A stretch of DNA of 64,000 nucleotides from positions 1,364,001-1,428,000 of the forward strand of contig CM050666.1 of the NCBI GenBank assembly GCA_027574665.1, written 5' to 3'. The notes beneath the pieces were generated by a model. That model made no database searches, was not told where the DNA came from, and saw only the letters and a program-made list of their open reading frames with translations. A program made the translations under genes and the position numbers. Positions 52,722 through 63,230 of this stretch are shown piece by piece. The stretch's first letter is position 1; every line of letters starts with the position of its first letter. This stretch comes from Rhynochetos jubatus. Its lineage: Eukaryota; Chordata; Aves; Eurypygiformes; Rhynochetidae.

Positions 52722-52872
52722 TGACACTAAAAAAATCCAGAAAGCACCAAGACGTAAGAAAAACAAAAAGATGAACACTATCCCAAAACCTCCCCAAGAC
52801 AAACAAGTTCCTTGTAAGAGGTCAGATCCTGATGCTAGGGCAAAACTCCAAGCATATTCTGCTTTCCGTTAG
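52722..52872 (+). CDS. Possible orphan exon, lysine-rich C terminus
   Basis: After a possible acceptor (GTTAAACAG) the frame reads RDTKKIQKAPRRKKNKKMN, then a proline/lysine segment and DPDARAKLQAYSAFR before TAG. It is the only stretch in this part with protein-like rather than repeat-like composition, and it has a nuclear-localisation-type basic cluster. I do not recognise the protein. It could be the last exon of an unplaced gene or a retrocopy remnant. Upstream, the open frame runs into CR1 sequence. Confidence 0.3.
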
Positions 52873-54840
52873 CCCCTAGGCAATTCTCAGTGCCATTGTG
52901 TACTTTTGAGGTTCCTGGTTTTACTGCTCTGGTGAATGCCTGCCTTCTTTAAATTATGGGAACTACCTAGAAGGAGGAAGCTCTGCAAGCAGGAGCAGGC
53001 ACCTGGCTGACACTTATCACTGCGCTTGTAGGTGAAGGTTGGGTTAGTGATGAGTCAGCAAGACCTGGTTTGACCAACAGTATGAGGAGCAGCAGCTCAG
53101 AAGCAGGGACCCACTTGCCAGCAGGGACCCACTTGCCAGCATGTGTCAAGGCTCATCAGAAATCATGTGGGTCGGCACGCTGAAGAGCAGAAAAGGTCAC
53201 AGTGTTGGGGCATTTCTGTAAAGCACAGTCCTCCTTTCTTTTGGTGCCCAAGGTAAACCATGTGCTGGTCTTTTCATATCTTTGAAAATGAGATGAAGGG
53301 ACCAAAACAACTTGACAAGAGAATCCTGAATGCTTCAGGTTTTGTTAACATTGTGTATGCTGGATCTGATTGTGAGCTTCTACAATTTATGGGAGGTTTG
53401 GGTGTCTAGAGCAGGAAGTGTTATATTGTGCTAGGTAATTCAAATCATTAACCTGCAGAATGAGCCTAACAGGTCACAGCATATGTGTCTTCCAGCACGG
53501 GCAGAGTTGGGGCTGGTCATGCAGCCAGCTCTACCTGGAGCGCAGCAGCACTGTGGGGTCCTTCTGCTGTCAGGGCCGCAGCCTGCCTGCCCTGGATCGC
53601 AGCCACCTGCATCATGTCCACGTAGTCAAACAGCTCAGCAAATGGGTAACAAGTACAGAACAAGCCTAAAAGCTTGAGGTTTCCTCCTTGAATGCCACAT
53701 ATCTCCTGATAAAGCCAGTTTCCCCAGTTTTGAGAAAGGAAAACCACACCCAGTAGGCCTAGGACTGCAGGGAATTTCTCCTTCCCACTAGAGCTGAGTC
53801 TGGTGCAACCAGACCCCAGGCTTCTCCTGGCTCAGTCCAATGCTGTTGTGGTTCCCACTTGTAGGTCCAGCGTAGAAACAAGGCAGATGATACACACAGA
53901 AACATGGGCACACCATTGCTGCAGAAGGCAAGCCTGAGGAACAGACACACACAGAGCCTCCAGAGAAGAAGCTGCAGTTGTTTACCAGCAACAGAGTAAG
54001 GCCACCTGAGTCCAGGGGCGTTAAAGTCAACAGTAGTGACAGAGCCAGGCAGTAACAGCGCAGCAACTCATGGAGTGAGCCCTGGGGCCCAGAGACAAGA
54101 TGAAGTTGCTGACACAAGAGATTGCATTAAGGGGATCAGAACTTGGGAGCTTTTTTGTCCCTGGCCAAAGATGGTGTCCTGTGCCTGTGCCACCATCAGG
54201 GATTGTGACTCTGCAGGAGCACCAAAGTTTCATGACCAGCAGAGGAAGGCCATGGAAGAGGAGTGAACCTGGCCTAGAAAACCACTGAGTTAATTAGCAA
54301 ACCCAGCTGCTCTTCCAGAAATCTGCTATTGGAGTATCCCTGAAGAAAGGGTCAGTGCTGGTCAGAAGGTAACTTGTTTTTATTTTGGATGCTCACAGCA
54401 CCTCCAACGTTGCTTTAATTCATGCTGGTGTTCATGTCAGTCAGCTTGGAGGGCCCAGGACATCTTCACAAGTTCTCAAGCATTGGGACTGCCTTCACCA
54501 CAGTGGCCACACCTCAGCCAGCCTGTAAACTCCCACCCTCTGGGGCTGACAGTCACCTCTTCTCTGCTCTGTGCCAGAGGTTCTCTGGGCAGGCAGGGAC
54601 AAAGTCTGATTTTCATCAGTCTCTCTTGAATTCACATCATGGTCAAAGCAGACCTGGCTATTTTTCTTGGAAAGCACAAATAAGAACTCAGGAGGAGCCC
54701 CATGAGCATTGTAGTGCACCTACATTCCCTTGTAAATCCCTTGATTTACCCCATATGGAAATCAAGGATATGTGTTGCAGACCAGCTGGACAGGTCAGGT
54801 TCTCATGACCAGGTTCTCACGAACCGCACAAAGAGCTGAA
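52873..54840. other. Stretch without recognised gene
   Basis: No exon or repeat family is recognised. A direct repeat of GGGACCCACTTGCCAGCA occurs at about 53107 and 53125. The remainder is unremarkable non-coding sequence. Confidence 0.4.
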
Positions 54841-55110
54841 GGTCATGTTCTCACAAGATACATGAGGAATTAAAAATACTAAAGGACTAGGATGTTGACA
54901 CCAAAGGGGCTCGTCACAAGCTTGATTAGCTAACTGTAAGGCACCTGCAGAGCTAAGCTTACAAAAGTTACAGTATTCAGCCTCAGCTTTTGCAAAACAC
55001 TGGGAGGGGTTTAGACTGTGGAAAATTACCAAATCTGTCTATAAAACCCCACACTGTCAAACAATAAATGATCTCTTTTGCTCACGAACTTGGAGGTCTG
55101 TGCATTACAT
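54841..55110 (+). mobile_element. LTR-like element (solo LTR candidate)
   Basis: A TATAAAA box (about 55040) is followed within 25 bases by AATAAA (about 55063) and then a CTCTTTTGCTC stretch. This compact TATA-to-polyA layout is typical of retroviral U3-R-U5. The ends and target duplication are not clear. Confidence 0.4.
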
Positions 55111-55895
55111 ATGCCACAGATATGTACTGGCTTTCAGACACACAAACACCACCCGGGCTACTCAAAGGTGAAGTTGTGAGAAGGCATAATTCTTATTTGA
55201 CTCATGTTTTAATTAGTGATGATTATGAGAGGTCAGGTCCTCAGTTGAGAGTGGTGACTGAGAGCAGAAACAGCAGCTCTGGCAGAGGAGACCAAGCATG
55301 CTCTGCTTTTCTTGCATGCAGAGCTGGCTGGCATGATGCTTACTGATGGAGCATCATGCCTGCTCCAAGCAGGCCATATTTTGCACAGGGCTGAAGACCC
55401 GCAGGTGACCTAAAGTGTGGAGGTCCTTGAGGTTCCCCTGCCAACCTGGCACAGGGAAGAGAGGCACAGCTGGACTCCTGGTCCTGCAACAGCAGGGAAT
55501 CACTAGCCAGACATAGGCCCTATAAGCCCTGGCAAGGGGCTGTGCTCAGTGCTGTGGAGGAAGGTGAAAAACCCCTGGGGACATGTGCCAATCTGCCCAG
55601 GGAATAAACTTCCCAACCCCAGAACCAGCAATCACCAGCAATCAGCTGTTCCCTGAGCAGGCTCTGGGGAGCTCCTGTGGGGGAGCACATTTGAGGTCAG
55701 CAGCCAGGTACCTTTTCCACTCTGCTGCAGAGGCACTAGTGTGCATGGGACATCAGACCTGGAACAGCTGTAGCTGACTCCTCTTTCCCAGCAAGTGCAG
55801 GTTGCAATCTCCGTGTCTCTGTCCTGTGCCCATCAGGGTTTCTTTGTCCTGCCAGCTGCTGCCCAGTGAGGAGGTTTCAGCTGAGCTTAGCAGAT
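55111..55895. other. Stretch without recognised gene
   Basis: I see nothing beyond short open frames lying between two LTR-like elements. Confidence 0.4.
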
Positions 55896-56636
55896 TGTGC
55901 TGGTTTAAGGCAGGAAAGAGTTCATTTTCTTCACAGTGGCTGGCATGAGGCTATGTTTTTGGATTTGCCCTGAGTATAATACTGATAAGGTGTCTTTTTA
56001 GTTGGTGCTGAGGAGTGCTTGAACCAATTCAAGGTCTTTCTCATCTTCTGATAATGCAGCTGTGTTTCCAACTTTCTCACTACAAGCAGTGTGGGGGACA
56101 CACAGTTCAGACAGCTGACCCAAACTAACCGAATGAGTATTTTATTCCATACCAGGTCATACTCAGTACATAAGCAGGGAGTGGGCTGGGGAGTGTTAAT
56201 TCTTTTGCTAGCTCCTCAGCTCAGTTGTTGTTAGCTGCTTTGCTGGCTCATTTGTTAGTGAGTTGCTGGGTCAGTTGGCTTTCCCGGTTATGCTGTCACT
56301 GACAGGGTTTGCTTGGAGTCTACTGCCATTGCTCTTGGGCTCCAGCTCTAGGGCTCTCTGGCTCTGATTTGCTACTCGGGACCTGGCTGTGTATCAGTTG
56401 GCAGGTGGTAAGCAATTGTATCATATGTTTTATTTTAATTACTTATTAGTAGTATTGTTAATATTATTAGTACCACTATAATATTAATTTATATTAAATT
56501 ATTAAATATTTAATGTTTCAATTTTATGAACTTCCTTGTCTTTTCCTCTGATTCTCTTCCTCCACTGGAGGAGGGAGGGGGAGGTGTGCGAGTGGCTGTG
56601 TGGTACTTTATTGCTAGCCAAGGTTAAACCATGACA
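55896..56636 (+). mobile_element. ERVL-type solo LTR (sense)
   Basis: It begins TGTGCTGGTTTAAGGCAGG and ends GGTTAAACCATGACA. It contains the AACCAATTCAAGG-type middle, ACAGCTGACCCAAACTAACC and a near-terminal CTCCACTGGAGGAGGGAGG segment. This is the widespread avian ERVL LTR, whose antisense relatives occur at 59.4 and 62.7 kb. An AT-rich stretch of about 110 bases (56415-56530) sits where the polyadenylation region should be. No internal retroviral sequence adjoins it. Confidence 0.7.
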
Positions 56637-56639
56637 CAG

Positions 56640-57480
56640 GGACTCCGGCACTGTGCCGAGCTCAGCCGAGGCGATCCAAGCCGAGAGAAGCGTATCCTGC
56701 GGAGCAGGTGCAGCGTCACGGACAGGCAGCGCTGCCTGCGGGCGCGGTGAGGCGCCTCCTGCCGCAGGTGATGGTGGGCAGGAACTAGCCTCTCGGCAAT
56801 GCGCACCGGGCGCTGCAGCTCCTCGTCCCGCTCCGCTCCAGTCAGGGAGGGTAGGGCTGGGGAGCGACCCGGGGGTCCCTGTGTCTCTGGCAACGATTGC
56901 GCTAATGATAAGGACACCGATGCCAAGGGACTGGGGCCATTCTCGTGATTCCGGCGCGTTCTAGAGGCAGAAAGGGCAAGCCAGGACGAAGCCGAGGCCA
57001 GCCCTTGGCGGAACCCGCGGCAGGCTTCGCCCTATGCTCAGCACTGCTGGCCAGCCCGTCCCTGCCGCCGGGCTCGTTAGCCAGTCGCGCCTGGGCTAGC
57101 TCCGCCCTCGGGATGGTACATCCCACTCGTGAAGGCTGGCTGGGGTTGCCCTGAAAGCGGAACAAGTTCGGAGCGTTTTGCTGTTGCTGCTGCTTCCGTC
57201 TGCGCGATGTACGCGGCGGTTCCCCTCGCTGGTCTCTGCTTGCAGGACGTGACCCGTTGGACTCCGTAGGTGCCGCCCAACCACGCACGCTGGGGACGGA
57301 AAGCTGCCGCGGGGACGAACCCACGGGGGAGAAGGGGCGGGCTGGGGTGAGGGTGGGTGCCGCGGGAGGACAGCGGGGTTGGGTGGGCTCTGGGCAGCGC
57401 CACCCGGGCTGTGCCTGACCGGGGTCCAGGGACGAGCCCGGCCTCCGGCATGTTTGAGTATGCTGGTGCCAGCTTTTCCA
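56640..57480. promoter_or_regulatory. Orphan CpG-rich block
   Basis: CpG-dense sequence follows the ERVL LTR directly. Minus-strand frames stay open (for example 56624-56926, with an Arg/His-rich stretch), but I cannot assign a protein. It may be the promoter or first exon of an unannotated gene on either strand. Confidence 0.4.
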
Positions 57481-58982
57481 GGGAGAAGCTGGCAGAAGGA
57501 GCTGGACAGGAGCGTGAGGAAGGCCAGTTGCCAGGCTTTGTGCTCCCTGGGGGTGCTTGGAGCTCCCAAGGGGTTGATACGGGCTTTCCCCCTGCTCCCC
57601 TTCCTGTTTTGTCAAGATCTGTATATCAGTTAGCAGGTGGTGAGCAATTCACGTTGCGCTTGTTTCTATTGGAAAAGCTTTGTTTCCCACGCCGCAAAGA
57701 TAACACTGGCTTTCCTGTAACGGATGAACAGGAAACTTTCCGAGAGCAGAAAGCAAGGTTTTGCATTGGGTTTTGGCATTCCAATTTTCTTAACTTCCTC
57801 CTGCCAGCAGCTAAGGGGACCAGATTTTTGTGGAGCACTGTCAGGACATTACTGTCAGGTAGACTGTTAATTCCTGTTCCTGGACAACAAGGTTGGCATG
57901 ATTTTCTTGCATAATGCCTGCTTGATCTGTGGTTGCTCTTTTCCATGGCAGGCTGTGCTGGTGCTGCAACTGATTCTGTATAGTGGACTGAGTGAGGCGA
58001 AGAGCTTTGTATACAGGGACACTGGAGCTGGAGAGAGAGCTGGGTGCCTGTCGTTACATGATGAGTGAGCTCTTGGCAACAGGGATTGTCCTTTGGGTTT
58101 GTGTTTGTGTAGTCCCCGTGTGGGAGCCCAGAGCCAGTGTAATTATCATGAGTAGCCCTCTGTGTGTGTAAAGGGATGACATTCACCCATGGTTTCATGT
58201 CAAAGCTAGAAGGTCCTGCTTTGAGACAAGGGAGTTGGAGCAGAGAACCTCCAGAGGTCCCTTCCAACCTAATTACCTTTTTTGGAAAGATGAGCTCTTT
58301 GGAAACACTGACCCTACATGGTCGATTGTCAGATTGTAGAGACTTGGAAATCTGTCCCCACATACACTAAGTCTCTGCAAGGTGGACACTCTTTCCACAC
58401 AGGTTTGTCACCTGCTGCCACTGCTTTGAATACTCAAACAATACACTTCCCACTTGGTCTTTGCCCTCCACAACTCTCATGAGGTGCCTTGCCCCCCAGC
58501 GTGTAGTCCCCCAGCTCAGCAGTCAGAAAGGCACTTGCAGGACACATCGCAGAGGGAGGGTGGTCCACAGTCCCCACCAGCAGCCTGGAGAGAGCTAGCA
58601 GCCCTTCTGTGCATTGCTCAGCATGAGGTGGAGGGCAGACATCTAGTCTGTGCATTGAGCAGACCCTTCAAAGTTACCTTCCAAACTGACTTGTCCCTTT
58701 GGGGATGTGTTCTGCATTGTCTTTCTCCCACACAAATACATGGAGTGCAATGTGAAAGCTGGAGGGTGAAGTATAAAAGGTGCATGTACTGGGACTGTGG
58801 GCCTAGGTATATCACCAGTTACCTTCTAGTACAGAGACCCTCTGTCTTCTCCTTTTCTAACAGGGTTTTCCTTTCACACAGTGTTAGCTGTGTGCAGCAG
58901 TGTGTGTTCGCCTACCTGGTTTCATTGAAATGGAGTTACAATCTGAAGTTTCTTGATAACTCTGTAAACTGCTGGTAAGTGT
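57481..58982. other. Stretch without recognised gene
   Basis: A short CR1 3'-end remnant lies near 58235-58275 (CCAGAGGTCCCTTCCAACCT). A plus-strand frame at 57357-57914 is open for 185 codons across the end of the CpG block but has no recognisable domain. Confidence 0.4.
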
Positions 58983-60130
58983 ATCACAGAATGATGTAGG
59001 TGGGAAGGGACCTTTGGAGGTCTATAGAACACCCTGCCACTCCAAGCAGACTCAATGAGAAGAGGTTGCTCAAGGTCCTCCTCTAGTTGAGCTTCCAGTA
59101 TCTCTGGGAATGGAGATCCCAACAGCCTCTGTTCCAGTACGTGAGTCATCTCCTGGTAGTTCTTCTCCCTCATGTACTCAGTTGGAGTTCCCTGTGTTTC
59201 ACCATATGTCCACTGCCTCTTGTCTGGTCACCATGCATGGCTAAGAAGAACCCAGCATTCTCATCTCTGCACTCTCCTAATAGGTAGCTGAAGGCAGCAA
59301 TTAGGATCCCCACAAGCCTTTGCTACTCCAGACTGAATAAAACCAGCTCCCACCACCTCTCCTCATGCATCCTCTACTCCCAGTCCCTGGTCATCTTGGT
59401 GGCCTGTTGTGGTTCAACCCCAACCAGCAACTAAGCACCACATAGCCACTCACTCCCCCACACTGGGATGGGAGAGAGAATCAGAAGAATAAAAGTAAGA
59501 AAACTCGTGGGTTGCAATAAAGACAGTTTAATAAGTAAAGCAAAAGCTACATACTCAAGCAAAGCAAAATCAGGAATTCATTCCCCACTTCTCATCGGTA
59601 GGCAGGTGTTCAGCCACCTCCAGGAAAGCAGGGTTCCACTATGTGTAATGGTTACTTGGAAATACAAGCACCATAACCATGAAAGTGCGCCCCCTTCTGT
59701 CTTCTTCCCCCAGCTTTATATACTGAGCAGGACATCACATGGTGTGGAATACCCCTTTGGTCAGTTGGGGTCAGCTGTCCCAGCCTTGTTCTCTTAGAAC
59801 TTCTTGTGCGCCAACAGCCTACTCTCTGGTGGGGCAGGGTGAGGAGCAGAAAAGGCTTTGATGCTGTGTAAGCACCACTCAGCAGTAACTAAAACATTCC
59901 TGTGTTATCAACACTGTTTTCAGCACAAATCCAAAACACAGCTCCATACCAGCTATGGTGGAGAAAATTAACTCTACTTCAGCCAAAACCAGCATGTGGC
60001 CTCCACTTAATTTGCTTCTGTGTGGCAGTGACTGTTTTTAATGTATTTATCTGCAAGCCCCAAACTGGACCCAGCACTGCAGATGGGGTCCCACCAGGGC
60101 TGAGCAGTTTTTGTGAGGCCCTACGTTAAC
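58983..60130 (-). mobile_element. Antisense CR1 split by an ERVL-type LTR
   Basis: The left part (58983-59404) starts with the CR1-type end CACAGAATGATGTAGG. The right part (60002-60130) continues it. Both read as reverse-complement CR1 and join as CATCTTGGTGGCC|TCCAC when the LTR is removed. Confidence 0.8.
59405..59995 (-). mobile_element. ERVL-type LTR (antisense), nested in CR1
   Basis: Plus-strand sequence starts TGTTGTGGTTCAACCCCAAC and ends AACCAGCA(T), the reverse complement of the ERVL LTR ends. GTGGCC is repeated at both borders (59399-59404 and 59996-60001), as for a target-site duplication. TTTATATACTGAGC near 59714 corresponds to the TATA region. Confidence 0.82.
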
Positions 60131-60760
60131 TTTGTCTCTGGACTCTGTTTACCCTTGACATAAGAAGGCCTGAACCATAGGCCTCGAACCAAAGTTGACT
60201 TCTGAGTGAACCTCCCGACCAGCATCATATCAGCATGAAATACGGCTATGGGAATATCCACTGAAACCTGTAAATAAGGAATATCATAGCTTTCTGGACC
60301 CTAAACCTAGACAAACAGGTACTCCTTGGACGCACCCAGGATCCTGGCCAGATCCGGGATGCGCCTGACTGAAGTGAAGCCAATCTACCAGATGTTTCCA
60401 TGCCTTTTCTTATATGATTCGTTTGTTAGACTGTATAAAGCAGGACCCTCTCACGGCGAAGATGGATGCCTCACCTACATGTGGATGCACTGCGTAGGAC
60501 TTCTCAATTGCTGGGACAGGTTCTCCGATCCTTTGCTGTAACGGGGCTCCCCAGCTGATGTACGGGTCTGGATGGTGGTAAAGTATTAGGGCAATTGGTG
60601 ATGTATCTGTCTTAATCACTGTAGTTAACTTTATGTAGTAATGATCAGGTGCATTACCTTGCTTATTCTTTCTGCTGCTTTAAACTAAAGTAAAATAAGC
60701 TTATCTTTTTGGCTTGGTGTCTGTGCCCTTTCTGTTGACCTTGTCAATTGGCAAAACAAC
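60131..60760 (+). mobile_element. Possible LTR-like element
   Basis: A TATAAAGC motif (about 60435) is followed by an A/T-rich region with TAAAATAAGCTTATCTTTTT (about 60690), reminiscent of the R-U5 end of avian ERVK-type LTRs. Ends and target duplication are not defined. Confidence 0.35.
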
Positions 60761-61330
60761 CCTCTATTGTTTTCTTGGATAATAAAATGCAAATTGTTAT
60801 GCAGAAAGTGTAAGACCTTCTCATTACCTGTAGCTTGACATGAACACCGTCTTGTTCATGTCTTTTTTATACCGCCTCTTGTTTTATACCAAAATCTTTC
60901 TTTGTGGTTGGCACATGAGAACTAATGTGGACAGTGTTTTTCCCACGAACATCACTGTCAGGCTTTTGTGGGCTGACAAGTGATCATCACTGACCACTGG
61001 AACTTTTCGGCTGCGTCTGTTTTAGAAGTACAACATGGCTGCCAGAAAGGCCCAAGGCAGCTGTCTAAGAGGGTGTTTCCACCAAAAAACCCCAGATGAG
61101 ACTAACGCTGCTGCTGTTGCATTTCTGTGGCCCTCCAGGCCCCTCTGTGTGCGTAGCAGAGGAATAAAAAATCTCTGGGAATCTTTGCATGAAAGGTGCC
61201 TAAACCAAGGGAAGGCAAACCTGATATCATGGCAATTGGGGAGCGAAAGGGATGAGCTGACAGTGCCACTGTCAAGGGACTGTCATTAGGCACCAGAATT
61301 AACGTTGACTGGAGAGGCCTGGGCAGAGCC
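60761..61330. other. Stretch without recognised gene
   Basis: AT-richer non-coding DNA between an LTR-like element and the CpG island. I see no exon. Confidence 0.4.
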
Positions 61331-61379
61331 CTGCTCCCTTTGGAAGCAGCTGCAAGACCTGCCACAAGGTAAAGGCCAA

Positions 61380-62130
61380 CTGCGCTGATGAACCCAAAGC
61401 ACTCCACGCCCCAAAACGCCGCAGCAGCAGCTGCAGCCGCCAGTGCAGAGCGGCACGTGCTGGCGGGGAGCTGGAGCTGACGGAGGTGGCAGCCAGGCTC
61501 CGCTTGGCTCGGCTGGGCTCTTCTCAGCTCCGGCCGCAGCACTGGCCCAGCCCCGCCTGAGGCAAGGGTGGGAGGCAGGAGCGGAGGGGCCGGTGGCCGT
61601 GGCAGGGGCGTTTTCCGGTCAGTGGAGCGGTGGCTGCCCGGTGGTCGCCAGCGCCAGGGCTGCCCGGGGGCTGGCAGGCCGGCAGCGGGCCTAGGGACGC
61701 GGCATCTCCCCTCTCGGCAGGCCGGGGCGCTGGGCCGGCATCCGCGGTGGGTGCCGGCCTTTCCCCGGCAGGCCCGGCCAGCCCCGGCCCCTCTCTCCCA
61801 CCCGCCCGCGGGGCCGTGGGGGCAACAGGGCACTGCCTGCCACGGGGGGTGCCAGGCGGAGGCCGGAGGCACCGGGGAGACGTGCGGATGTGGAGGGAAA
61901 CGAGTTTCTCGGGGCTGTAGCCGCAGGGGCCGCAGGGCTCCGCAGCAGCCGGGTGTGTCCCTCACGGCCTGGTGTCAGTCACGGGCTGCGGGAGGCTCCG
62001 GCCCGGGCTTTCTCGCCAGCCCCCGGGACAAGAGGCCTGTCGAGCGCCGGGGGCCTGGGCAGTGCCGTTTCCCGAGCGGTGCAGGAGCGGCTCCGTTTGT
62101 CCTCGAATCCTGCTCAAAAGTACCTGGCTT
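61380..62130 (+). promoter_or_regulatory. CpG island, probable MAJIN promoter
   Basis: CpG-dense DNA with a GCAGCAGCAGCTGCAGCCGCC run (61421-61442) lies about 200-900 bases upstream of the MAJIN-like first coding exon. A TATA box is not visible. The promoter could also serve an unrecognised minus-strand transcript. Confidence 0.5.
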
Positions 62131-62331
62131 TATCGGAACGGATCCTTGCATCAGCAGTTGCCTGACCTGTAGGAGAGACTGGGAGGGAATGTATTTTCTC
62201 TGCAGATGTCCTCTGGAGGAAAAACTGCATGTCGGCTCTTCTGGTATGAGAGAATGAGAGCTGGTGAAGGCTTGAGTAATTTACCTTTGACTCTCCTGCT
62301 GCCCTAGGCTGACATCCAGGGAGAAAGAAAG

Positions 62332-62432
62332 ATGTCGCTGAAACCATTTGCCTACCCGTTGCCTGAAACAAGGTTTCTTCATGCAGGCAGGCTTGTGTAC
62401 AAATTTAAAATCCGGTATGGCACCTTCAGCAG
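62332..62432 (+). CDS. MAJIN: MAJIN, first coding exon (partial gene)
   Basis: MAJIN (membrane-anchored junction protein) binds TERB1-TERB2 and anchors meiotic telomeres to the inner nuclear membrane. The exon begins after a CTGCCCTAG acceptor (62308), has 24 bases of 5' UTR, then ATG and 33 codons starting MSLKPFAYPLPETRFLHAG and continuing VYKFKIRYG, and ends in phase 2 at a GTAGGC donor (62433). From memory this is nearly the same as the N terminus of mammalian MAJIN (MSLKPFTYPFPETRFLHAG). No second coding exon is found before the window ends, so the rest of the gene lies further right. It should be expressed in germ cells, and the CpG island upstream is its likely promoter. Confidence 0.75.
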
Positions 62433-62663
62433 GTAGGCATGTCAAGGCTGCAAAGTCAGCCTGCACTTTGATGTCTGCATGTAGCAGTGGGTTAATATGA
62501 GCCTCTGAGTTCAGATCTTGGGGGCTCCTCTTTTCCTGCCTTCTTTCACTGACCGTGAAGGTGGTCACTTAAAAGTTGCTACTGCACTTGGGCAGCTGAG
62601 CATAAAGAGGCTGTTTTTACTGACAACACTTTGAAATGATTTCTCGGTGTTTAACCGAGAAGC

Positions 62664-63230
62664 TCTAGTGGTTTAACCCCACCTGGCAGTGATTTAAGCC
62701 CAGCTGGCTGCTAAGCCCCACACAGTGAGATAAGGGAGAGAATTGGAAAGGTAAAAGTAAGAAAACTCGTGGGTTGAGATAAAGACAGTTTAATAAGTAA
62801 AGCAAAAGCAGTGCGTGCAGGCCAAGCAAAGGGAGGAATTCATTCACCGCTTCCCATAGGCGGGCAGGTGTTCAGTCTCCAGGAAAGCAGGGCTCCACCA
62901 TGCAAAATGGTTACTTGGAAAGACAGACACCATAGCTGAACCTGCCCCCTCTTCTGTCTGCTTCCCCCAGCTTCCCCCCAGGTCTGGAATACCCCTTTGG
63001 TCAGTTTGGGTCAGCCATCCCAGCCTTGTCCCCTCAGAACTTCTTGTGCGCCAACAGCCTACTCGGTGGGTTGGGTGAGAAGCAGAAAAGGCCTTGACAC
63101 TGTGTAAGCACCGCTCAGCAGTAACTAAAACATCTCCGTGCTATCATCAACACTGTTTTCAGCACAAATGCAAAACACAGCCCCATACCAGCTACTGTGA
63201 AGAAATTTAACTGTGCCAGTCAGAACAGCA
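62664..63230 (-). mobile_element. ERVL-type LTR (antisense)
   Basis: It shares long stretches with the LTR at 59.4 kb, for example AAGAAAACTCGTGGGTTG, AGACAGTTTAATAAGTAAAG and AACTTCTTGTGCGCCAACAG. It ends GTCAGAACAGCA. Its left end is mutated (TAGTGGTTTAACCCC). It lies in the first intron of the MAJIN-like gene. Confidence 0.82.

Noticed and set aside
49000-56000. RNF185, expected next to PLA2G3 from mammalian synteny
   Set aside because: I searched for its RING (CNICLD-type) and C-terminal membrane segments and found neither on either strand.
61102-61965. Minus-strand open frame of 287 codons with a hydrophobic stretch
   Set aside because: It spans a CpG island, where stop codons are rare by composition, is dominated by Pro/Arg/Ala and has no recognisable domain.
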